From CAVQGF01 sp045807945 (GTDB taxonomy: Bacteria; Acidobacteriota; Terriglobia; Terriglobales; Acidobacteriaceae): a DNA stretch of 11,935 nt. Location of the stretch: assembly GCA_045807945.1 (NCBI GenBank), contig JBJMGI010000003.1, positions 1 through 11,935 of the forward strand, written 5' to 3'. A model generated the notes under the pieces. That model searched no databases. It worked only from the letters and a program-made list of their open reading frames with translations, and was not told where the DNA came from. Positions 7,408 through 11,935 of this stretch are shown here, piece by piece (the first letter of the stretch is position 1; each line of letters starts with the position of its first letter). The translations under genes were made by a program, and so were the position numbers.

Positions 7408-7437
7408 TTGCCAATTCGCGCGTAAGCCCAGTAAAAT
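7408..7437 (+). promoter_or_regulatory. Candidate sigma-70 promoter for the PP2C gene
   Basis: TTGCCA (7408-7413) and TAAAAT (7432-7437) each match the -35 and -10 consensus at five of six positions, with an 18-base spacer. Transcription would begin near 7444, leaving a leader of about 85 bases before the ATG at 7531 that contains the tandem repeat at 7471-7495. The prediction rests on sequence match only. Confidence 0.45.
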
Positions 7438-7470
7438 CCGCAGAATCTTTCGATTCCCCCAGAGATATGT

Positions 7471-7495
7471 GGCTTGCCCGAGGGCTTGCCCCGAG
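7471..7495 (+). repeat. Imperfect tandem repeat in the PP2C leader
   Basis: GGCTTGCCCGAG (7471-7482) is followed at once by GGCTTGCCCCGAG (7483-7495), identical except for one extra C. It lies between the candidate promoter and the start codon of the phosphatase gene. Confidence 0.6.
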
Positions 7496-7530
7496 ATCAG
7501 TAACCACGTTCGGAACACATCGGCGACGGG

Positions 7531-8355
7531 ATGAGCTTAAGCATCGAGGTGTCGGGCAAGAGCGACGTTGGCTGCGTCCGCACCAATAACGAAGACAATT
7601 TCGGGTACGACACCCAGCTCGGGATTTTCGTCGTTTGCGACGGGATGGGCGGGCAGGCTGCCGGCGAGGTGGCCAGCAAAATAGGTGTCGACACCGTGCT
7701 CGACTACTTCCGCCAGGCGGGGAAAGGGAAGTATCCCAGCCTCGGCGATCCCATTGAGGGATTCTCCGAGCGCGCGAACGCACTCGCCAGCGCTATCCGG
7801 AAAGCCAACTCCGAAGTCATCAAGGTAGCTTCCGAAGGAACCGGAAAAACCGGCATGGGCTCTACCATCGTCGCGGTCCTGGTGAAAGAAAATTTTCTTT
7901 CCGTAGCGCACGTAGGAGACAGCCGGATCTATTTGATCCGTGCCGGGAAGATACAGCAGCTCACGAATGACCATTCGCTCGTGATGGAGCAGGTGCGGCG
8001 TGGATTGATGACCATGGAAGAGGCGGAAGTCTCGCACATGCAGAACATCATCATCCGCGCGCTAGGGTCGGAGTCGACGGTGGAAGTCGATGTTGACGAC
8101 ATGGTCGCGCTGCCGAATGACATCCTATTGCTCGCCAGTGACGGACTCACCAAGCACGTGAAGGATCCGAAGATGCTGGAGCTGGTGAAATCAGCACCGA
8201 CTCTCGATGCTGCAAACGACGCGCTGATCCAGGCGGCGAAGGAACATGGCGGCGACGACAACATCACTTGCGTCCTGATACGCGTCTCGGAGTTGCCGTG
8301 GTACAAGCGCTGGTTCGGTGGCGCGCGGCCGCAAAAGCGGCAAAACTCGATGTGA
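7531..8355 (+). CDS. PP2C-family serine/threonine protein phosphatase
   Basis: The 274-residue product is a bacterial PP2C (PPM) phosphatase of the Stp/PrpC type, which removes phosphate from Ser/Thr residues placed by Hanks-type kinases using two Mn/Mg ions. All core motifs are intact: R17 and the N-N-E-D metal segment (19-22), VCDGMGG (35-41), GMGSTIVAVLV (108-118), VAHVGDSRIYL (125-135), LLASDGL (200-206) and the final DDN (242-244), whose Asp binds metal. There is no signal peptide or membrane helix, so the enzyme is cytoplasmic. After the catalytic domain about 20 residues form a basic tail (YKRWFGGARPQKRQ). The start ATG 7531 has only a weak GACGGG ribosome site. An FHA-domain gene follows 112 bases downstream, consistent with a phospho-threonine signalling pair; no kinase gene is in the window. 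Confidence 0.95.
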   Translation: MSLSIEVSGKSDVGCVRTNNEDNFGYDTQLGIFVVCDGMGGQAAGEVASKIGVDTVLDYFRQAGKGKYPSLGDPIEGFSERANALASAIRKANSEVIKVASEGTGKTGMGSTIVAVLVKENFLSVAHVGDSRIYLIRAGKIQQLTNDHSLVMEQVRRGLMTMEEAEVSHMQNIIIRALGSESTVEVDVDDMVALPNDILLLASDGLTKHVKDPKMLELVKSAPTLDAANDALIQAAKEHGGDDNITCVLIRVSELPWYKRWFGGARPQKRQNSM

Positions 8356-8391
8356 CAGTGTTCTGTGGTAACCAGCGGAGGCAGCAGATTG

Positions 8392-8444
8392 TTGTGGACA
8401 CTGCCCTTCAAAGCCGGATAAAGTACGACTGGAGCCTTTAAAAT
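8392..8444 (+). promoter_or_regulatory. Possible promoter region for the FHA gene
   Basis: The 112-base gap before the FHA gene contains TGGACA (8395-8400) and GATAAA (8417-8422) with a 16-base spacer, and separately TAAAAT (8439-8444), which has no matching -35. Either might let the FHA gene be transcribed apart from the phosphatase gene. The match is weak. Confidence 0.3.
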
Positions 8445-8467
8445 CAACCGTTTTCCCCTGCAAACAC

Positions 8468-9301
8468 ATGGCAAAGCTATATTTGCGTTTTGAAGGAAAA
8501 GAGCTGAAAGAGGTCACGGTGACCCAGAATGCCGTGATCACTATTGGTCGTTTGCCGGACAACGTTTTGCAGGTCGATAACCTGGCCGTCTCCGGTCACC
8601 ACGCCAAGATCTATTGGGACGGCGAAAACTACACGCTGGAAGACAATGGCAGCCTGAACGGCACGTACGTCAACAATCAGCGCGTGAGCAAGCAGAAGCT
8701 GAAGAATGGCGACAACGTCCTCATCGGCAAGCACAGCGTCGAATTCAAGGACGAGTGGCACGAGGATCAGGCCGGCGGATATGCTCCCGCTGCGAAGGTT
8801 GGCCCTGCGGTGCCGCAGATGCAGTCCACCGTGGTGCTCGATACCAAAAAAGCAAAAGAAATGATGGCGCAGGCTCGCGCCGCCTCCGCGCCGACCGGCA
8901 CCGCGCCAGAGATGAAATCGCCGAACGCAGACCCTCATTCGGGTGGAGCGCCTCCGGCTCCCAGGCCGGTACCACCGATCCCGGGCAAGGAACGCACCGG
9001 CATGCTTACCGTGATCGACGGCAAGACCGACGAGCCTAGCTACCTGCTCAGCAGCAAGATGAGCGTGATCGGCAAATCGGCGATGGCGTCTATCAAGCTG
9101 AAAGGATCATTCTTCAAGTCGCCGCCCGAAGTCGCCGCCATGGTGAGTAAACGCGAGAACAAGTACTACATCACCCAGCAGGACAAGCACGCTCACGTGA
9201 AGGTGAACGGGGACGATGCTTCCACCGGCCAGCACCAGCTCGAAGATGGAGACATCATCGAAGTTGCCGGTGTGAAGATGTCGTTCGCCTGGCACGAATA
9301 A
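8468..9301 (+). CDS. FHA-domain protein with a degenerate second FHA-like domain
   Basis: The 277-residue soluble protein begins with a complete forkhead-associated domain (about 1-95), a phospho-threonine reader. The key residues are present: G27-R28, S42 and H45 in SGHHAK, and N65-G-T in GSLNGTYVN. Residues about 100-175 form a linker rich in Ala and Pro containing QSTVVLDTKKAKEMM (119-133). The C-terminal part (about 178-277) has the strand pattern of a second FHA-like fold (MSVIGKSAMASIKLKG, NKYYITQQDKHAHVKVNG, LEDGDIIEVAGVKMSF) but keeps neither the S-x2-H nor the N-G-T residues, so it probably does not bind phosphate in the usual way. It follows the PP2C gene and is closed by a strong terminator. 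The ATG at 8468 has no evident ribosome site. Partner proteins cannot be deduced. Confidence 0.93.
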   Translation: MAKLYLRFEGKELKEVTVTQNAVITIGRLPDNVLQVDNLAVSGHHAKIYWDGENYTLEDNGSLNGTYVNNQRVSKQKLKNGDNVLIGKHSVEFKDEWHEDQAGGYAPAAKVGPAVPQMQSTVVLDTKKAKEMMAQARAASAPTGTAPEMKSPNADPHSGGAPPAPRPVPPIPGKERTGMLTVIDGKTDEPSYLLSSKMSVIGKSAMASIKLKGSFFKSPPEVAAMVSKRENKYYITQQDKHAHVKVNGDDASTGQHQLEDGDIIEVAGVKMSFAWHE

Positions 9302-9318
9302 TCAACAAGTTTCCAACC

Positions 9319-9345
9319 AAAGGCGCGCGCGAGCGCGCCTTTTTT
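9319..9345 (+). terminator. Intrinsic terminator after the FHA gene
   Basis: A 10-bp stem (AAAGGCGCGC with GCGCGCCTTT) encloses the loop GCGA, a GNRA-type tetraloop, and runs into six Ts (9340-9345). It lies 17 bases after the FHA stop codon and separates that unit from the dehydrogenase gene. Confidence 0.93.
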
Positions 9346-9410
9346 ATTCGTCTGCTAGAATTTTTTGGTTCCGCAGCGCTGCACGGCGCTCCCTGTGTGA
9401 AAGGCCAATA

Positions 9411-10259
9411 ATGAACATCAAGACCGTCGGCGTGATCGGCGCCGGCACTATGGGCAACGGCATCGCCCACATCTTTTCCAAAGGTGGATTCAACGTCATT
9501 TTGTGTGACGTGCAGCAGCCACTGCTGGATAAAGCCGTAGCGACCATTGGCAAGAACATGGAGCGCGAGGTCGCAAAGCAAAAGCTGAGCGCGGATGAAA
9601 GTGCCGCAGCCATCAAGCGCATCACCACGACCATCGAGCGCAATGCACTCGCCGCATGCGACTTCATCGTGGAAGCTGCAACAGAAAAGTTCGACATCAA
9701 GGCGCAGCTCTTCCGCGATCTCGACGCCATCTGCAAGCCAGAGGTCATTCTCGCTACGAACACTTCTTCTATTTCCATCACGAAGATAGCCGCGCTGACC
9801 AAGCGTCCGGAAAAAGTCATTGGCATGCACTTCTTCAATCCCGTGCCGGTGATGAAGCTTGTGGAAGTGATCCGCGGACTGGCGACTTCCGACGAAACCT
9901 ACAAGGCAACCAAAGAACTCGCGGAGAAGCTGGAGAAGACCCCAGTCGAAGTGAACGACGCGCCCGGATTCGTCTCGAACCGCGTGCTCATGCCGCTACT
10001 CAATGAAGCGATGTATGCCGTGATGGAAGGCGTCGCCACGCCCGAAGCAGTGGACGAAGTATTCAAGCTCGGCATGGCGCATCCCATGGGCCCGCTCACG
10101 CTCGCAGACTTCATCGGCCTCGACGTCTGCCTCGACATCATGCGCGTGCTGCACGATGGACTTGGCGATCCGAAATATCGTCCATGCCCGCTGCTGATCA
10201 AGATGGTGGACGCGGGATGGAAGGGAAGAAAGAGTGGCAGAGGGTTCTACAAATACTGA
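9411..10259 (+). CDS. hbd: 3-hydroxybutyryl-CoA dehydrogenase
   Basis: The 282-residue enzyme oxidises (S)-3-hydroxybutyryl-CoA to acetoacetyl-CoA with NAD(P), or the reverse, in butanoate and fatty acid metabolism. The N-terminal Rossmann domain carries GAGTMG at 10-15 and an acidic residue at the end of the second strand (LCDV, about 31-34). Catalytic-site residues of the family are all visible: NTSS at 117-120, H140 in GMHFFNPVP, E152 and N190 in PGFVSNRVL. The C-terminal helical domain ends in GWKGRKSGRGFYKY, the usual close of the short single-function form. Length is typical, with no fused hydratase. The ATG at 9411 is preceded by GAAAGG with good spacing. Its stop TGA shares its last base with the ATG of the DinB-like gene, implying co-translation. 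Confidence 0.95.
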   Translation: MNIKTVGVIGAGTMGNGIAHIFSKGGFNVILCDVQQPLLDKAVATIGKNMEREVAKQKLSADESAAAIKRITTTIERNALAACDFIVEAATEKFDIKAQLFRDLDAICKPEVILATNTSSISITKIAALTKRPEKVIGMHFFNPVPVMKLVEVIRGLATSDETYKATKELAEKLEKTPVEVNDAPGFVSNRVLMPLLNEAMYAVMEGVATPEAVDEVFKLGMAHPMGPLTLADFIGLDVCLDIMRVLHDGLGDPKYRPCPLLIKMVDAGWKGRKSGRGFYKY

Positions 10260-10729
10260 TGACCGAACTCAAATTCATCGCCGAACAACTGCATAAAGCC
10301 TTCGAAGGGGATCCGTGGCACGGCCCAGCGGTGCGGGACGTGCTCGACGGAGTCTCCGCTGAACAAGCTGCGGCGAAGCCGATTCCCGATGCGCACAGCA
10401 TTTGGGAGCTGGCGCTGCACATTGCAGCGTGGGTGGAGCACTCGCGGCATGCGATTGACGGCCGGCCGTTGCCGTTACAACTCGACACGCCCGAGGATTG
10501 GCCGCGTATCTCCGGGACTGATGGCGAGGCGTGGAAGCAGACGCAAGCTAATGTCTTCAACTCGGCGAAACAGATGGTGAGAGCCATCGAGAAGTTCCCG
10601 CCGGAGCGCATCACCGATACTGTCCCTGGGCGCTCATACGATTTCCGCCAGCTGTTCCATGGCATCGTCGACCACTGCATCTATCACGCCGGACAGATCG
10701 CCGTGCTGAAGAAAATCAAAGTCAAATGA
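10259..10729 (+). CDS. DinB-like metal-binding four-helix protein
   Basis: The 156-residue product belongs to the DinB/YfiT-like superfamily of four-helix bundles that hold a divalent metal with three histidines. The likely ligands are H54 in the ELALHIAAW helix and two of H134, H139 and H143 in FHGIVDHCIYHAGQI, the last helix. The WHGPAV and SIWELALHIAAW segments are also family-like. Members include bacillithiol or mycothiol transferases and many of unknown role, so no substrate is claimed. I start it at ATG 10259, which overlaps the dehydrogenase stop as TGATG; the frame continues upstream to 10184, but that part lies inside the dehydrogenase gene and has no family match. There is no signal peptide or membrane segment. 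Confidence 0.85.
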   Translation: MTELKFIAEQLHKAFEGDPWHGPAVRDVLDGVSAEQAAAKPIPDAHSIWELALHIAAWVEHSRHAIDGRPLPLQLDTPEDWPRISGTDGEAWKQTQANVFNSAKQMVRAIEKFPPERITDTVPGRSYDFRQLFHGIVDHCIYHAGQIAVLKKIKVK

Positions 10730-10733
10730 AAGC

Positions 10734-10784
10734 CGCAGAGGACGCTGAGGAAGTATTCAAAATTCAAAATCAAAATCCCAAATC
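10734..10784 (+). repeat. Short repeat-like intergenic sequence
   Basis: Just after the DinB-like stop come two 9-base units, CGCAGAGGA (10734-10742) and CGCTGAGGA (10743-10751), differing at one base. An AT-rich run of related units follows: ATTCAAA (10755-10761), ATTCAAA (10762-10768), ATCAAA (10769-10774) and ATCCCAAATC (10775-10784). It looks like a dispersed intergenic repeat rather than coding sequence. Function is unknown. Confidence 0.5.
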
Positions 10785-10864
10785 GTCCTAAATCGGTCCA
10801 AGAACTTGCCCTAGTTATAAGTTAGTTACTCCCGCGACGCGCACATTCCGGCTATTCTCCTCGT

Positions 10865-11686
10865 ATGTGCATGCGCATGACGGTGCTGGCGAGCGGATCC
10901 AAAGGCAATAGCACCATCGTTGCCAGCTCATCGACGCGCATCCTGGTGGACGCTGGCCTCTCCTGCCGCGAAACATTCAAGCGCATGAAAGCCGCCGGCG
11001 AAGATCCGTGCGCGTTGAATGCGATCGTTATATCGCACGAACATTCTGACCATATCAACGGCTTGCAGGTGTTGGCGAAGAAGCTCGGCATCCCGGTTTA
11101 CATGACGGGGCCGACGCACAACGCCTGGTATCGCGTCGTGCGACACGAAGCCCGGCGGAAGGACGAAGAGCCACGCGATCTCGAAAAGCTCGAGTTCTTC
11201 GAAGCGGGCCGCAGCTTCCAGATCGGCGACGTAGCGATAACTCCGTTCACCATTCCTCACGATGCGGTCGATCCGGTCGGCTTCACCTTCGGCATCGACG
11301 GCCTGAAGATCGGGCTCGTTACCGACCTGGGCTACATGCCGGAAAGCGTGAAGCACCACCTACGCGGATGCGATGGTCTGATGATCGAATCGAACCACGA
11401 TCTCGAGATGCTGCGCATCGGACCGTATCCGTGGTCGGTAAAGCAGCGCGTGCTTTCGCGTGTTGGGCACCTCTCGAACGCGGCATTGGCCGAGTTCTTC
11501 AGCGAAGGTTACGACGGTGCGGCGGCGTTTGTGATCCTGGCGCACCTTTCCGAGCAGAACAATCACCCCGAGATCGCGCGCATCGCCGCCGAGAATGCGC
11601 TCGGCATACAGCAGCGGGAACTGCTGCGTGAGCGGCGACTTTTGTTGGCGTCGCAGACCGAGCCACTCCCCGCAATCACGCTATAA
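10865..11686 (+). CDS. YycJ/WalJ-type metallo-beta-lactamase-fold hydrolase
   Basis: The 273-residue cytoplasmic protein opens with TVLASGSKGNSTIV, the hallmark start of the YycJ/WalJ branch of the metallo-beta-lactamase fold. Metal-binding residues are visible in order: HEHSDH at 58-63, H132 in IPHDAVDP, D154 in VTDLGYM, and H227 in LAHLSEQNN, with IESNHD at about 175-179 and VGHLSN at about 200-205 also typical. Relatives are reported or proposed exonucleases acting on DNA, and the Gram-positive members sit with the WalRK two-component genes; no such genes are here. ATG codons at 10865, 10871 and 10877 are all possible, none with a good ribosome site, so the first few residues are uncertain. 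The last base of the stop overlaps a TATAAT for the next gene. Confidence 0.92.
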   Translation: MCMRMTVLASGSKGNSTIVASSSTRILVDAGLSCRETFKRMKAAGEDPCALNAIVISHEHSDHINGLQVLAKKLGIPVYMTGPTHNAWYRVVRHEARRKDEEPRDLEKLEFFEAGRSFQIGDVAITPFTIPHDAVDPVGFTFGIDGLKIGLVTDLGYMPESVKHHLRGCDGLMIESNHDLEMLRIGPYPWSVKQRVLSRVGHLSNAALAEFFSEGYDGAAAFVILAHLSEQNNHPEIARIAAENALGIQQRELLRERRLLLASQTEPLPAITL

Positions 11687-11687
11687 T
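11682..11687 (+). promoter_or_regulatory. Perfect -10 hexamer before the anti-sigma-like gene
   Basis: TATAAT occurs exactly at 11682-11687, overlapping the stop codon of the hydrolase gene and 46 bases before the ATG at 11734. I find no good -35 at 16-18 bases upstream, so any promoter would be of a weak or activator-dependent type. Confidence 0.4.
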
Positions 11688-11733
11688 CCAACCAAGCAAC
11701 CTTCTCTGGATGTGATTGCGTACCATTTACGAC

Positions 11734-11935
11734 ATGAGCGCTCAGTGCACAGACCGTGTGGTCGGCGACATACTTTCCAGCTGGCGCTATGACATCTCTG
11801 GCCTTGCGCCCGAGATGAGGGTGGACTACGAGGCCCACTTGGCCGAGTGCACGCGCTGCCACACCCGGCAGCGAATCCATCGGGCAATCGACATCGGCTT
11901 GATCCTGATCGCGACCGCCTCCGCGGCGCTCTTCG
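11734..11935 (+). CDS. Probable membrane protein with zinc-binding anti-sigma (zf-HC2-like) motif, partial
   Basis: The first 67 residues are present and the gene runs off the window. Residues 35-42 read HLAECTRC, giving H-x3-C-x2-C, the ZAS/zf-HC2 signature of zinc-binding anti-sigma factors and related membrane proteins. From about residue 52 (IDIGLILIATASAALF) a hydrophobic membrane helix begins, the usual arrangement of a cytoplasmic zinc domain followed by a membrane anchor. An earlier conserved-looking stretch (VVGDILSSWRYDISGLAPEM) precedes the motif. The ATG at 11734 is preferred; a TTG at 11716 is an in-frame alternative. No sigma factor gene is visible upstream, where an anti-sigma partner often sits, so a direct anti-sigma role is only one option. 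Confidence 0.7.
   Translation, partial: MSAQCTDRVVGDILSSWRYDISGLAPEMRVDYEAHLAECTRCHTRQRIHRAIDIGLILIATASAALF

Larger units (their letters stand above)
7078..7530. other. Gene-free stretch between divergent genes
   Basis: About 450 bases separate the - strand G-x3 repeat gene and the + strand phosphatase gene, so promoters for both should be here. Short reading frames exist but none has a credible ribosome site or family resemblance. Visible structure: palindromes GTGCGCAC (7095-7102), GCCCTAGGGC (7106-7115) and TGCATGCA (7116-7123); a 7-bp hairpin with one G-T pair at 7245-7251/7261-7267; a doubled AACTGGT at 7378-7391; a promoter-like pair at 7408-7437; and a tandem 12/13-base repeat at 7471-7495. 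Confidence 0.7.

Noticed and set aside
7237..7589. Small open frames on both strands in the 7078-7530 gap
   Set aside because: None has a good ribosome site or family-like sequence, and some overlap the PP2C start.
10184..10258. N-terminal extension of the DinB-like frame
   Set aside because: It lies wholly inside the hbd 3' end and has no DinB resemblance; the TGATG overlap start is more natural.

Overview
The window is about 12 kb of compact, moderately GC-rich bacterial chromosome, nearly all of it ordinary core genome. The ATP synthase gene order, a beta-hydroxyacyl-CoA dehydrogenase next to PP2C and FHA genes, and the overall protein style suggest an Acidobacteriota member, perhaps close to Koribacter/Terriglobia. 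That assignment is inference from recognised protein style; the window has no rRNA or other phylogenetic marker apart from the ATP synthase genes.

Positions 1-6350 hold the downstream part of an F1Fo ATP synthase operon on the + strand: the 3' end of a first b-type subunit gene, a second and unusually long b-type subunit gene, then atpH (delta), atpA (alpha), atpG (gamma), atpD (beta), a small SnoaL/NTF2-like gene, and atpC (epsilon). Junctions are very tight (a 4-base overlap, then gaps of 2, 6, 1, 17, 4 and 6 bases), so the genes should be co-transcribed and partly translationally coupled. The Fo genes for subunits a and c would lie upstream, outside the window. A strong hairpin at 6370-6398 closes the operon and also serves the convergent gene.

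Positions 6418-7074 on the - strand encode a secreted, very hydrophilic, His/Asp-rich protein with four blocks of tandem G-x3 repeats. A gene-free stretch of about 450 bases follows (7078-7530), with short direct repeats and a plausible sigma-70 promoter. Next on the + strand come a PP2C-family Ser/Thr phosphatase (7531-8355) and an FHA-domain protein (8468-9301), a phospho-signalling pair without a kinase in view, closed by a textbook intrinsic terminator with a GNRA-type loop (9319-9345).

The last part carries a 3-hydroxybutyryl-CoA dehydrogenase whose stop codon overlaps the start of a DinB-like protein, a short intergenic region with repeat-like sequence, a YycJ/WalJ-type metallo-beta-lactamase-fold hydrolase, and the start of a probable membrane protein with a zinc-binding anti-sigma motif, cut by the window edge.

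I see no mobile element, CRISPR array, tRNA or rRNA, and no clear new multi-gene system. The points that most merit a second look are the SnoaL-like gene inserted between atpD and atpC, the signal peptide and charged extension on the b subunit, the roughly 40-residue cysteine-free insert in gamma at the site where chloroplast gamma carries its redox insert, and the G-x3 repeat protein.
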